Assembly (NCBI RefSeq): GCF_014650555.1
Contig: NZ_BMVE01000003.1
Span: 434,001-498,000 of the forward strand
Reading direction: 5' to 3'
DNA from: Streptomyces goshikiensis
GTDB lineage: Bacteria > Actinomycetota > Actinomycetes > Streptomycetales > Streptomycetaceae
DNA length: 64,000 bases
Below the pieces are notes generated by a model. The model was not told the origin of the DNA. It saw nothing but the letters and a program-made list of their open reading frames with translations, and did not search any database. Shown here piece by piece: positions 53,591 through 62,614 of the stretch (the first letter of the stretch is position 1; every line of letters starts with the position of its first letter). A program made the position numbers and the translations under genes.

Positions 53591-54736
53591 CTACGCTTCG
53601 CCCGTGCGGCCGCCGCCGGACCACAGGCCCAGCTGGATGACGACGTGTTCCGCCGGCCGGGTCGGCGCCAGGCCGATCTCGATGAACACCTGGCCCAGCT
53701 CCCTCACCGGGGCGGGGTTCAGCTCCTCGTCGATCTTGACGTAGAAGGCTTCCTCGGCCGACCGCCCGAACAGCGCGCCCGCCTGCCACACCCGCGTCAG
53801 GAACTCCGTGACGGTGCGCTCCAGGGCCTTCCACAACGCCGTGTTGTTCGGCTCGAACACGGCCCAGCGCAGGCCCTGCAACAGGGAGTCCGAGATGTAC
53901 GCGACGAGCCGGCGCACGTTCACGTACCGCCACTCCGTCTTACTCGCCAGCGCGCGGGCGCCCCACACCAGCGGCGGACCGCCGGGAAAGGCCCGCAGCG
54001 CGTTGATGTTGGCGTTGTTCAGCACGCTCTGCTCGGCGTCGTTGAGGTGGTACTCCAGATCGAGGGCTCCCCGTACGACCTCGTTGGCGGGCGCCTTGTG
54101 CACCCCGCGCAGGTTGTCGCTGCGGGCCATCACACCGGCGATGTGCCCCGAAGGGGCAACCTGCACCAGCTTTGGCTCGGCGGGCGGGGGTTTGGGGTTC
54201 TTGACGGAGATCCACGGCCAGTACAGCGCGCCGAACCCGCGATCGGTCAGCAGGTGCCCGCCCTGGGTGAGGAGCGGCCCGGTGTCCGAGGCGTCCTTGT
54301 CGTTGCGCGCCCCGTCCAGGACCGCGAAGCGGTCGCCCATGCCCTCGCAATGGGTGATCACCTTCTGCTGGTTCTCGAACTCCGTCTGCCCGGGCAGGCA
54401 GACGATGCTGACGTCGAGGGTGCGGGTGAGCGCTCGCAGGGCGCCGTCCAGCCCCGACATGTCCGCGACCGGCACGATGTAGGCCATCGTCCCGCCGTTC
54501 TCGAAGAACCCGCGCACGGCGTGCGGGAGGCTCAGCGCCTCATCGAGCGCGCCGAATTTGTCCACGTACGCGGTCCAGTTCGTCACGAGTTTCGCTTTGC
54601 CCAGGTCTTCCTCCGCGACCGCGCCCGCGACCGTGCCGATCAGCGCCGCCGTACTGGTGCCCGCTCCCGCGATCGGCCCGGCGGCAGGGACCTCCAAGAG
54701 GTGTACACCCGGTGCCTTGGTCTCGAAGTCGCTCAT
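53591..54736 (-). CDS. Contractile tail sheath protein (Afp2-like)
   Basis: 381 aa. N-terminal KAPGVHLLEVPAAGPIAGAG and TSTAALIGTVAGAVAEEDLG, a mid-domain with MAYIVPVADMSGLDGALRAL, and the conserved C-terminal half (GARALASKTEWRYVNVRRLV, ISDSLLQGLRWAVFEPNNTA, FYVKIDEELNPAPVRELGQV) identify the sheath, which contracts to drive the tube. ATG 54736 follows AGGAGG. A single sheath gene is present, whereas many other eCIS loci have two or three. Confidence 0.95.
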   Translation of the reverse strand: MSDFETKAPGVHLLEVPAAGPIAGAGTSTAALIGTVAGAVAEEDLGKAKLVTNWTAYVDKFGALDEALSLPHAVRGFFENGGTMAYIVPVADMSGLDGALRALTRTLDVSIVCLPGQTEFENQQKVITHCEGMGDRFAVLDGARNDKDASDTGPLLTQGGHLLTDRGFGALYWPWISVKNPKPPPAEPKLVQVAPSGHIAGVMARSDNLRGVHKAPANEVVRGALDLEYHLNDAEQSVLNNANINALRAFPGGPPLVWGARALASKTEWRYVNVRRLVAYISDSLLQGLRWAVFEPNNTALWKALERTVTEFLTRVWQAGALFGRSAEEAFYVKIDEELNPAPVRELGQVFIEIGLAPTRPAEHVVIQLGLWSGGGRTGEA

Positions 54737-54765
54737 CGAAGCCTCCTGGCCTCGTCCGTGGTGCG

Positions 54766-55605
54766 TCAGGGTTGCGGAAGGACGACGTTGTGGACCTGGT
54801 GGTCCGACCGGTACGCCACCCGGGTCTGCAGGTCCGGCCGGCCCGGCAGCCGCACGAGCAGCGTGTACTCGCCGAAGTCGAGGCTCCCGAAGGAGAAGTC
54901 GCCCGAACGGCCCGCCACCGTGTCCCGCCCGGCCTCGACCACCGAGACCCGCGCCCCGGTCGCCGGCCGCGCCGCGCCGTCCAGTACGTCCAGCACCCGG
55001 CCCCGCAGCGCGGGACGGCCGAGGACCGACGGATCGAGCAGGACGTCCCGTACCGCGGGAAGCTGCTGCGGGGGCTCGGGGGAGGCGAGGCCCAGGGTCA
55101 CCGTCAGCGCCAGCGCCGGCCGGGGAGCCACCCCGAGGGCCGTCCAGAACTGCCCCATGCCCGCGCTGTCCCTCGGCTGGCCGACGGAGGCCGGGAGCGG
55201 GTGCAGCTGCGCGGGCCGCGCCACACCGCCCTGGAGGAACCGCTCGTCGATCACCGGGAAACGGCCCAGCCACAGCAGGAGCTGCCCCAGCAGCCGGTGC
55301 TCGTCCTCAGCCTTGACGCCGCCGCTCTTGTGCGACCAGGCGGTGGCCAGGTACGTACAGTCCACCCGCATGGGCGGGCGCCTGCTGGTGTACCCGTCGC
55401 CCGCGGCCGCCCTGTCGACGAGGGGCTCCTGGCTCCGCAGCGCCCTGTTCTCCTGCACGTCGTGGAGGAACAGGTTCACCGTGTCCTGGGCCGGTTTGAA
55501 GTCCTTGTCGGGCGTGACGAAGCTGACGTCGGCCGCGCGCAGTTCCTCGGGAGCCAGACTGTCGCCCAGCAGCGCCTTGAGCGTCGCGTCGAGGTCCTGG
55601 AACAC
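54766..55605 (-). CDS. DUF4255 tail-terminator (Pvc16/Afp16-like)
   Basis: 279 aa. The first 190 residues (FQDLDATLKALLGDSLAPEE, NLFLHDVQENRALRSQEPLV, TYLATAWSHKSGGVKAEDEH) are the DUF4255/Pvc16 N-terminal domain, the cap that ends the tube. The last 80 residues (GRVLDVLDGAARPATGARVS, then VAGRSGDFSFGSLDFGEYTL) form a carboxypeptidase-regulatory-like beta domain. GTG 55605 starts three bases after the ATPase stop. Confidence 0.92.
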   Translation of the reverse strand: MFQDLDATLKALLGDSLAPEELRAADVSFVTPDKDFKPAQDTVNLFLHDVQENRALRSQEPLVDRAAAGDGYTSRRPPMRVDCTYLATAWSHKSGGVKAEDEHRLLGQLLLWLGRFPVIDERFLQGGVARPAQLHPLPASVGQPRDSAGMGQFWTALGVAPRPALALTVTLGLASPEPPQQLPAVRDVLLDPSVLGRPALRGRVLDVLDGAARPATGARVSVVEAGRDTVAGRSGDFSFGSLDFGEYTLLVRLPGRPDLQTRVAYRSDHQVHNVVLPQP

Positions 55606-55608
55606 GGC

Positions 55609-57861
55609 TCAGCCCTCCCCGCCGGCGTCTGGCCCCGCCCCGGGCATGACCTGGTCCAGCTTCTGGAACTCGCGCCGGGTCGCCCGGATCAGCTGCGGCA
55701 TGCCGATCGCGGTGCCGTCGGAGGCCGCCAGGAACGCGGCGTGCAGGACGACGTTGCGGATGCTCCCGCCGGTCAGCTGGAAGTCACGGGCCAGCCGGGC
55801 GAAGTCTAGGGCCGGATCGTGCGGGGCCCGCGGCGGGAAGCACACCCGCCAGATCCGCTCGCGGTCCGCCTCGCCGGGGAAGGGGAACTCCACGATGAAC
55901 TGGAGCCGCCGGGTGAAGGCCTCGTCCAGGTTCCGGCGCAGGTTGGTCGTCAGCACGGCGAGACCCTCGTACCGCTCAATGCGCTGGAGCAGGTACGCGA
56001 TCTCGATGTTGGCGTAGCGGTCGTGCGCCTCCCGCACCTCGGAGCGCTTCCCGAAGAGGGCGTCGGCCTCGTCGAAGAGCAGGACGGCGTCGGTGTCGGC
56101 CGCGGCCGTGAAGACGCGCTCCAGGTTCTTCTCCGTCTCCCCGACGTACTTGCTGACCACCGTGGAGAGGTCGATCTTGACGAGGTCGAGCCCCAGTTCG
56201 CGGGCGATGACCTCGGCCGCCATGGTCTTGCCGGTGCCCGGAGGACCCGTGAACAGGGCGCTGACGCCCCGGCCGCGGGAGAGGGTGCGCTCGAAGCCCC
56301 AGTCGTCCATGACCTGCCGGCCGTGCGCCACCCGCTCGCACACCTCCGCGAGCTGGGCCGCGCAGTCCGGCGGCAGGACGAGGTCGTCCCACCCGTAGAC
56401 GGTCTCGACGCGCTGCGCCAGCGCCGCCAGCCGATGCCGGCTCTGCGCGCGCGCCGAGGCGAACAGTTCCTCCCGGGTCGGCGCGTCGGGTGGGCCGGAT
56501 GCGTGGGGTGCGCTGGGTGCGTCGGGTGTACCGGATGCGCCGGGTCGGCGGGGTCGGGCGGGGGCGCCGGATGTGTCGGATGTGTTGCGTGGGCAGGGCC
56601 GGCCGGGTGTGGTGCGCCTCGCGGCCTCGGCCACGGCGGTCAGCGCCGCGTCCGCTATGCGGTCGGGGCCGAGCCGGAAGCGGTCGGCCACCGCACGCAG
56701 GTCGGCGGGGGCCGCGCGCACGCCCTGGGCCGCGAGCTCCCGCTCCCACAGCGCCCGCCGCGCCGCGACACCGTACGGGGCGACCGGGACGGTGAGGAAC
56801 CCGAGCGCGCGCCGGTCCAGCGGCGCCCACTCCCCGGCCCCCTCGACGACCACGGGGCCGTCGTGCCCGGCCAGCAGGCCCGCCAGCGCCCGCTCGCGCA
56901 CCTCGCGCTCGTCCGGCCGCAGCCGGAAGCCCTCGATGTCGTCGATCCGCAGCAACGCGCCCAGCAGCGAGGCCTCCCGGAACGCGAGGGCCAGTACGTC
57001 CGAGGCCGCGTCGGCCTCGTCCGGCAGGCCCGAGGTCTCCACCGTCAGGAGCGCGACCCCGAGCCCGGCCGCGAGGTCCCGGGCCGGACCGCCCCGGGCG
57101 GAACCGGCGGGCCCCTGGGCGTACACGCGGGGCGGGCGCCCGCCGGGGGACCGGGACGCCATGCGTACGAGGCCCTCGTGCTCGGGATCCGACCCGGCCG
57201 CGGGGGTCTCCAGCCGGCAGCAGCCGGCGAGCCTGCGGTCCAGGCCGCTCTGACCGAGCAGCACATCGGTGATCTGCTGGTCCAGCACCATGAAGTGCGC
57301 GAGCAGCGGCGGCTCGACGGCCCGCGGGTCGGGGACGAGCGTGAGCAGGCGGTGCGCGGTCAGCGGCGCCTGCGGGGCGAAGACGGCGCGCGCGGCCAGC
57401 CGGCCCTCGACGGTCGTGGCCAGCAGGTCCAAGGCCAGCCCGACCAGGGGGCGTTTGCGACCCACGTCGTCCTGGAGGTAGCCGTAGAGCCGTTCGTAGC
57501 GCAGGTCCGCCTCCGGAGCCAGCGCCAGCAGCGCCACGTCGAGTTCGAGATCGCTCAGCCCGTACCGGGTCCGCAGCCACCGCCACCCGATGCGCCCCGC
57601 GCCGATCACATCCCATCCGGGGCGCGGCTCGCGGGCCGTCGGCGCCGCCAGGAGGGGCCGCCCCGGGGGCAGTTCGAGCAGCCGCCGGGCCTGGGAAGCG
57701 CTCACGTGCAGTCCCGGGAACGCCTCGGCCGCCGACTCCGGCGCGCACCGGAACTCCATGGCGTCCACCGCCTGCGCCAGCAGGTCGTCCAGCCGGCGAA
57801 GCGCCACGAGCGGCGGCGACTCCGCCACCACGGGGCGTGACGGAGCCAGGAGTTCGGACAC
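55609..57861 (-). CDS. AAA+ ATPase of the injection system (Afp15-like)
   Basis: 750 aa. The N-terminal 500 residues form a winged and degenerate ATPase region; a low-complexity Pro/Ala/Ser linker (about TSDTSGAPARPRRPGASGTP) precedes an active AAA+ module with Walker A GPPGTGKTMAAE, Walker B AVLLFDEADALFGKRSEV and arginine-finger region ERRLQFIVEFPFP-like (here FTRRLQFIVEFPFPGEADRE). It helps assemble or recycle the particle. GTG 57861 was chosen because GAGGAG lies six bases upstream; an in-frame ATG at 58005 adds only Arg/Pro-rich, probably non-coding sequence. Confidence 0.92.
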   Translation of the reverse strand: MSELLAPSRPVVAESPPLVALRRLDDLLAQAVDAMEFRCAPESAAEAFPGLHVSASQARRLLELPPGRPLLAAPTAREPRPGWDVIGAGRIGWRWLRTRYGLSDLELDVALLALAPEADLRYERLYGYLQDDVGRKRPLVGLALDLLATTVEGRLAARAVFAPQAPLTAHRLLTLVPDPRAVEPPLLAHFMVLDQQITDVLLGQSGLDRRLAGCCRLETPAAGSDPEHEGLVRMASRSPGGRPPRVYAQGPAGSARGGPARDLAAGLGVALLTVETSGLPDEADAASDVLALAFREASLLGALLRIDDIEGFRLRPDEREVRERALAGLLAGHDGPVVVEGAGEWAPLDRRALGFLTVPVAPYGVAARRALWERELAAQGVRAAPADLRAVADRFRLGPDRIADAALTAVAEAARRTTPGRPCPRNTSDTSGAPARPRRPGASGTPDAPSAPHASGPPDAPTREELFASARAQSRHRLAALAQRVETVYGWDDLVLPPDCAAQLAEVCERVAHGRQVMDDWGFERTLSRGRGVSALFTGPPGTGKTMAAEVIARELGLDLVKIDLSTVVSKYVGETEKNLERVFTAAADTDAVLLFDEADALFGKRSEVREAHDRYANIEIAYLLQRIERYEGLAVLTTNLRRNLDEAFTRRLQFIVEFPFPGEADRERIWRVCFPPRAPHDPALDFARLARDFQLTGGSIRNVVLHAAFLAASDGTAIGMPQLIRATRREFQKLDQVMPGAGPDAGGEG

Positions 57862-58189
57862 GCGCGACTCCTCGGGAGGGGATGCGGAGTCCGGGGCGTC
57901 GGATCGCGCCGGACGCCGCCGGCTGCCGCCTGAGCGGCGCGGGCGGGCCGCCCGGACACCGCTGGGTCCCGGTCTGTTGCCGGGGCCCGAGGAAGACTGA
58001 TGCATCCAGCGTAGATCTGCCCTTTTCGCGCTGCAATGCGGGAGTGACCGCCCCGCCGGCCGAGCCCCGTGGCTCAATCCCGTATACACAATTTCTTCAC
58101 CCCAAATCCGCCTGGTAGCTTCCGTGAGTTGATCTTGGACGTCGCCCCGCGCCGACCCTCGTCGGGCGGCCCCGCGACGGCACCCCCTC
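57862..58189. other. Divergent spacer between the injection cluster and phospholipase D
   Basis: 328 bases lie between the two start codons. The left third is GC-rich and open in the ATPase frame up to 58005 but has no coding character. The part near 58080-58120 is AT-rich (it contains GTATACACAATTTCTTC) and is the likely promoter zone for one or both genes. I see no clear palindrome or box. Confidence 0.5.
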
Positions 58190-59818
58190 ATGCAAGGAAC
58201 CGAATTGCTCCGCCACTCACGGCCCCGCTCCGTCACCCGCGCCGCCGCGGCGTCCGTCGCGACCGCCGCCGCGCTGATCGCCCTCCTCCCCGCCACCCCG
58301 GCCCTCGCCGACTCCACGCCGCACCTCGACGCCGTCGAGCGGTCGCTGCGCCAGGTTTCCCCCGGCCTCGAAGGCCGCGTGTGGGAACGCACCGCCGGCA
58401 ACGCCCTCGACGCGTCCACGCCCGGCGGCGGCGACTGGCTGCTCCAGACCCCCGGCTGCTGGGGCGACGCCACCTGCGCCACCCGGCCGGGCTCCGAGCG
58501 GCTGCTCTCGAAGATGACCGAGAACATCTCGCACGCGACGCGCACCGTCGACATATCGACGCTCGCGCCGTTCCCGAACGGCGCGTTCCAGGACGCCATC
58601 GTCGCGGGCCTGAAGAACTCCGCCGCGGGCGGCAACAAGCTCAAGGTGCGCATCCTGGTCGGCGCCGCCCCGCTCTACCACTTCAACGTGGTGCCGTCGA
58701 AGTACCGCGACGAGCTCGTCGCCAAGCTCGGCGCCGACGCGCGGAACATCGACCTGAACGTCGCCTCGATGACGACCTCCAAGACCGCGTTCTCGTGGAA
58801 CCACTCCAAGCTCCTCGTGGTCGACGGCCAGTCGGTGGTCACCGGCGGCATCAACAGCTGGAAGGACGACTACCTGGAGACCACCCACCCGGTGGCCGAC
58901 GTCGACCTCGCGCTCAAGGGCCCGGCCGCCGCCTCCGCGGGCCGCTACCTCGACGAACTGTGGTCCTGGACCTGCCAGAACAAGAGCAACATCGCCAGCG
59001 TCTGGTTCGCCTCCTCCAACGGCGCGGCCTGCATGCCGACGCTGCCGAAGAGCGCGGCCGCGCCGGCCCCCGCCGGTGACGTGCCGGCGATCGCCGTCGG
59101 CGGACTCGGCGTCGGCATCATGGGCAGCGACCCCGCCTCCCAGTACCGGCCCGTCCTGCCGACGGCCCCGGACACCAAGTGCGTCGTGGGCCTCCACGAC
59201 AACACCAACGCCGACCGCGACTACGACACGGTCAACCCGGAGGAGAGCGCCCTGCGCGCCCTGATCTCCAGCGCCACCGGGCACATCGAGATCTCCCAGC
59301 AGGACATGAACGCGACCTGCCCGCCGCTGCCCCGCTACGACATCCGCGTCTACGACGCCCTCGCCGCCAAGATGGCCGCCGGCGTGAAGGTCCGCATCGT
59401 CGTCAGCGACCCCGAGAACCGCGGCGCCGTCGGCAGCGGAGGCTACTCGCAGATCAAGTCCCTCGCCGAGATCAGCGACACCCTCCGGGACCGCCTCGCC
59501 CTGGTCACCGGTGACAAGAACAGCGCCCGCACCGCCATGTGCTCGAACCTCCAGCTGGCCACGTTCCGCAGCTCGGCCGCCCCGAAGTGGGCCGACGGCC
59601 ACCCGTACGCGCAGCACCACAAGCTGATCTCCGTCGACGACTCGGCCTTCTACATCGGCTCGAAGAACCTCTACCCGGCCTGGCTCCAGGACTTCGGCTA
59701 CGTGGTCGAGAGCCCGGCCGGAGCCCGCCAGCTCAACGCGCAGCTGCTCGCCCCCCAGTGGCAGTACTCGCAGGCCACCGCCACGGTCGACTACGAGCGC
59801 GGCCTCTGCCAGGCCTGA
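58190..59818 (+). CDS. Secreted phospholipase D
   Basis: 542 aa. The signal peptide ([23 protein letters not shown]) directs secretion. Two HKD motifs are intact: [12 protein letters not shown] (about 203-214) with GGINSW, and [12 protein letters not shown] (about 474-485) with GSKNLYP. This is the classical Streptomyces phospholipase D, which hydrolyses phosphatidylcholine and performs transphosphatidylation. ATG 58190 (MQGTELLRH) is the start. It diverges from the contractile cluster; a functional link is unproven. A large bidirectional hairpin follows it. Confidence 0.95.
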   Translation: MQGTELLRHSRPRSVTRAAAASVATAAALIALLPATPALADSTPHLDAVERSLRQVSPGLEGRVWERTAGNALDASTPGGGDWLLQTPGCWGDATCATRPGSERLLSKMTENISHATRTVDISTLAPFPNGAFQDAIVAGLKNSAAGGNKLKVRILVGAAPLYHFNVVPSKYRDELVAKLGADARNIDLNVASMTTSKTAFSWNHSKLLVVDGQSVVTGGINSWKDDYLETTHPVADVDLALKGPAAASAGRYLDELWSWTCQNKSNIASVWFASSNGAACMPTLPKSAAAPAPAGDVPAIAVGGLGVGIMGSDPASQYRPVLPTAPDTKCVVGLHDNTNADRDYDTVNPEESALRALISSATGHIEISQQDMNATCPPLPRYDIRVYDALAAKMAAGVKVRIVVSDPENRGAVGSGGYSQIKSLAEISDTLRDRLALVTGDKNSARTAMCSNLQLATFRSSAAPKWADGHPYAQHHKLISVDDSAFYIGSKNLYPAWLQDFGYVVESPAGARQLNAQLLAPQWQYSQATATVDYERGLCQA

Positions 59819-59826
59819 CCCCGCCC

Positions 59827-59908
59827 AGCCCGGCGCCACCCCTCCCGGCACCGCCCTGCCCCCGTGGCATCGGGGGCGCGACACCCGGGGAGGGGACGGC
59901 GCCGGGCT
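59827..59908. terminator. Layered hairpin between convergent phospholipase and hydrolase genes
   Basis: AGCCCGGCGCC (59827-59837) pairs perfectly with GGCGCCGGGCT (59898-59908), enclosing a partial CCCCTCCC/GGGGAGGGG stem and an inner GCCCCCG/CGGGGGC hairpin at 59858-59877. It can end transcription from both sides. Confidence 0.7.
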
Positions 59909-59954
59909 CCGCCGTAGGCGAGGCCGCCGACGTCGACCACCCCTCGCCCCGGCC

Positions 59955-60797
59955 TTACGCCAGGAAACGCGCCGTGGCCGCGACGAACCTTTCGGCGTCG
60001 TCGTGCCACGGCGTGTGCCCGGCGCGCGGCTGTACGACGAGTTCCCCGTCCGGGAACAGTCCGGCGAACTCGGCGAGCACACGCGGCGGCGCCCCGGGAT
60101 CGACCTCCCCGGCGAGCACCAGCACGGGCCGCGGGAAGCGGGCGAGCGCGGCGCGGGTGGCCTCCGGCTCGAAGGCGCCCTCGGCACCGAACGCGGCCAG
60201 CACCGCGCCGTCCACCAGCTCCTCCTCGGCCGCGTGCCGGATCCTGGTCGCCCCGTCCCACCGGCCGTGCGAGAACGGCGCGAGAGCCCGGCGCTGACCG
60301 GCGGTGAACTCCCCGGCCAGGACCGCCTCCAGGGCCGCGAAGGCGGCGGGGAACCAGGGCTCGTCCTTGCGCAGCAGGGCGGTCTCGCGCCGGTCGTCGG
60401 CGGTGACCGGGATCCCGACGGCCCGCACGCTCGGGGTGATCAGCGCGAGTCGGCCGACGCGTTCGGGGTGGCGGGCCGCGTACCGCACCGCCACGTTCGC
60501 GCCGGCGCAGTGCGCGAGCAGGTCCATCCGGTCGAGGCCGAGACACACGCGGAGCGCCTCCACGTCGTCGGTCATCCGGTCGCAGCGGTAGGAGGCGGGA
60601 TCCCGCGGAACCGCCGACCGCCCGGTGCCGCGCAGGTCCAGGGCGAGCAGCGGGCGGTGTGCGGACAGGCCGCCGAGGTCGCCGAGATAGCGGGAGTCCG
60701 TGGGGCCTCCCGGGAGGCAGACGAGCGGGTCGCCGGCCCCGTCGCCGGTCAAGTGGTAGGCGAGCAGGGTTCCGTCGGGTGCTCTGAAGGTGGGCAT
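59955..60797 (-). CDS. Alpha/beta hydrolase with Cys at the nucleophile position
   Basis: 280 aa. It is a paralogue of the hydrolase at 9209 (shared YLGDLGGL, DVEALR, LLRLALITPS-like segments). The PGG oxyanion motif (CLPGGPTDSRYL), acid loop LAGEVDPGAPP and His in RAGHTPWHDD are retained, but the elbow reads AHCAGAN, so Cys replaces the usual Ser. It may be a thiol-based hydrolase, as in dienelactone hydrolases, or altered in activity. ATG 60797 has AGGAT seven bases before it; ATG 60818 would be leaderless and lies in the operator. Confidence 0.88.
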   Translation of the reverse strand: MPTFRAPDGTLLAYHLTGDGAGDPLVCLPGGPTDSRYLGDLGGLSAHRPLLALDLRGTGRSAVPRDPASYRCDRMTDDVEALRVCLGLDRMDLLAHCAGANVAVRYAARHPERVGRLALITPSVRAVGIPVTADDRRETALLRKDEPWFPAAFAALEAVLAGEFTAGQRRALAPFSHGRWDGATRIRHAAEEELVDGAVLAAFGAEGAFEPEATRAALARFPRPVLVLAGEVDPGAPPRVLAEFAGLFPDGELVVQPRAGHTPWHDDAERFVAATARFLA

Positions 60798-60816
60798 GAC
60801 CGGGATCCTGTCAGCC

Positions 60817-60842
60817 ATAACCAGGTTCTACAACCAGGTTAT
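60817..60842. promoter_or_regulatory. Palindromic operator between the hydrolase and HTH genes
   Basis: A 26-bp element with ends ATAACC and GGTTAT contains two direct copies of AACCAGGTT; 22 of 26 positions are symmetrical. A further ATAACC half-site lies at 60864-60869, next to the regulator ribosome site. The regulator that follows is the likely binder. Confidence 0.75.
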
Positions 60843-60877
60843 ATTCCGTGGGTGCCGGGGTGTATAACCAAGGAGTG

Positions 60878-61477
60878 GTGAATGAGGAGAACGCGCGTCG
60901 GCCCCCCGCGACGCTGACCGAGGAACAAGCGGGGCGGCTGCTCGCCGAGATGAACGAGGTCATCCGGGCGGGGGAGGAGATGCGCGCGCTCAGGACCGAA
61001 ATGATCAGAGTGCTCGTGGGTCTCGGCTGGACGCAGGAGAAGATCGCCCGGCTCACCGGGATGAGCCAGCCCGCCGTCTCCAAGCAGGTGACGAAGCACA
61101 AGGCGGGCGACCCGCCGCCCCCCATGGCCCTCGCCCTCGACCAGCGTGACGCGCCCTGGCTCGAAGGACGCCTGTGGGGCCTCGCGGAGGAGATCTCCGA
61201 CACCCTCCAGGACACCGCCCGCTGCACGCGCCACGTCCACGCCCTCGCCCGCGGCGCAAAGCGCTTCACGCCCAGCGACATCGACGGCCTGCGGCGCCTC
61301 GTCGAAGAGGACCTCAGGCTGCGGCAGGAGGAGCTGCCCGGCGGCTGCCGGAGCGCCTACGACCAGATCAGCCGCGGCCTCGACCTCCCCGAGGAGGTCA
61401 CCGTCACCGCATCGGCCTCCGTACGGCGCGCCCTCGCCCGCCGGATCCAGCGGGACCGCCTCAGCGGCGACGCCTGA
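60878..61477 (+). CDS. Sigma-region-4-like HTH regulator
   Basis: 199 aa. The HTH spans about residues 35-60 (VLVGLGWTQEKIARLTGMSQ, then PAVSKQVTKHK), like sigma-70 region 4 or small repressors that share it, without region 2. The C-terminal part is helical and charged (RHVHALARGAKRFTPSDIDG, LRRLVEEDLRLRQEELPGGC). AAGGAG lies only two bases before GTG 60878; an upstream GTG at 60848 would give a leaderless start. It is divergent from the Cys hydrolase and is the likely binder of the shared palindrome. Confidence 0.82.
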   Translation: MNEENARRPPATLTEEQAGRLLAEMNEVIRAGEEMRALRTEMIRVLVGLGWTQEKIARLTGMSQPAVSKQVTKHKAGDPPPPMALALDQRDAPWLEGRLWGLAEEISDTLQDTARCTRHVHALARGAKRFTPSDIDGLRRLVEEDLRLRQEELPGGCRSAYDQISRGLDLPEEVTVTASASVRRALARRIQRDRLSGDA

Positions 61478-61504
61478 GCCGCCCCGCCGGATCCGGCGCG
61501 CGCC

Positions 61505-62458
61505 TCACCAGCGTCCCGGCTGCGTTCCCGTCACCGGCTCGGAGGGTTTGCCGTCCACTCCGACCGGGACCTCGCCGGCCAGCATCACGCGGTGCATCAG
61601 CCGCGGCGCGCCGAGGTGCGCCGTGTCGCTGGGCGCCAGGTGGATGGTGGCCCGGTTGTCCCAGAAGGCCACGTCGCCCGGCTCCCACCGGAACCGGACG
61701 GTGTATTCGGGCCGGACGGCCTGCTCCAGCAGCAGCTCCAGCAGCGGGGCGCTCTCCGCCCGCGACAGGCCCAGGATCTGTTCCACGTAGTAGCCGTTGA
61801 CGAACAGCAGCCGCTCTCCCGACTCCGGGTGGACCCGCACCAGCGGGTGGTGCGAGGCGGTCTGACGCTCCAGCAGGTGCCGTACGTACGCGTCCTCGCC
61901 CGCCCGCGGCTGATAGCCGACGCCCAGCCGGTGCTCGGCGCGCAGGCCGTCCACGAAATCCCGCAGCGGCGCCGACAGCCCCGCGTACGCCGCCGCCAGG
62001 TTCGACCAGCAGGTGTCGCCGCCGTACGGGGGCACCGCCTCGGCGCGCAGGATCGTCGCGGCCGGCGGGTCGATCCGGGCGCCGTGGTCGCAGTGCCAGC
62101 CCCGCAGCAGCGTGTGCCGGCGCCGCTCCAGCCACTCCTCGCGCTCCATGCCGTACCGCCCGCCCAGCTCCAGCCGGTCGGCGGTCGTCTCGATCTCGGG
62201 GAACGCCGGCGGCGAGGCACTGCCCCGCTTGCCGAGCACGACCGGCTCGCCGAACCGGCGGGCGAACGCCAGGTGCGCCTCGTGGTCCAGGTCCTGCCTC
62301 CGGAAGAACACCACCTTCCAGCGCAGCAACGCCGCCCTGATCGCGGCCACGGCCGCGTCGTCCAGCGGCCGCGCCAGATCGACACCGGTGATCTCCGCCC
62401 CGGTGTGACCGGCGACCGGCCTCACCTCGACGGCGCTTCGGCCCGCGCCCTTCGTCAT
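61505..62458 (-). CDS. TauD/TfdA-family Fe(II)/2-oxoglutarate dioxygenase
   Basis: 317 aa. The facial triad is visible: His-x-Asp in WHCDHG and the distal His in NRATIHLAPSD, with the cosubstrate Arg region near PRLMHRVML. The N-terminal motif GHTGAEITGVDLARPLDD is typical. It hydroxylates a small substrate, with taurine or related sulfonates as the best-known examples; the real substrate is unknown. ATG 62458 follows GAGGGAG. It is divergent from the caspase-like gene. Confidence 0.93.
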   Translation of the reverse strand: MTKGAGRSAVEVRPVAGHTGAEITGVDLARPLDDAAVAAIRAALLRWKVVFFRRQDLDHEAHLAFARRFGEPVVLGKRGSASPPAFPEIETTADRLELGGRYGMEREEWLERRRHTLLRGWHCDHGARIDPPAATILRAEAVPPYGGDTCWSNLAAAYAGLSAPLRDFVDGLRAEHRLGVGYQPRAGEDAYVRHLLERQTASHHPLVRVHPESGERLLFVNGYYVEQILGLSRAESAPLLELLLEQAVRPEYTVRFRWEPGDVAFWDNRATIHLAPSDTAHLGAPRLMHRVMLAGEVPVGVDGKPSEPVTGTQPGRW

Positions 62459-62614
62459 ACGCACTGCTCCCTCGCATCGGTGCGTCCACCCCCGTTTCCC
62501 GCGGCGGACGCGCCCCACCAGCATGACCGCCGCACCGCCGCCGGGACAGGGCACGTCCACCGCGATGCCCGGGAGGGGTCGGCGGCTCCCGCGTACGGTG
62601 AGTACCTTCTCTCC

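Noticed and set aside
53147..56017. A 956-codon open frame antisense to tube, sheath and cap genes
   Set aside because: The composition is Arg/Ala/Gly/Val-biased without domains, while the opposite strand has clear tail proteins with overlaps and ribosome sites.
42247..57861. Prophage
   Set aside because: No capsid, portal, terminase, integrase or lysis genes and no attachment sites; the gene set is that of a contractile injection system.
57862..58005. An N-terminal extension of the AAA+ ATPase from ATG 58005
   Set aside because: The added 48 residues are Arg/Pro/Ser-rich, and GTG 57861 has a strong ribosome site at ideal spacing.
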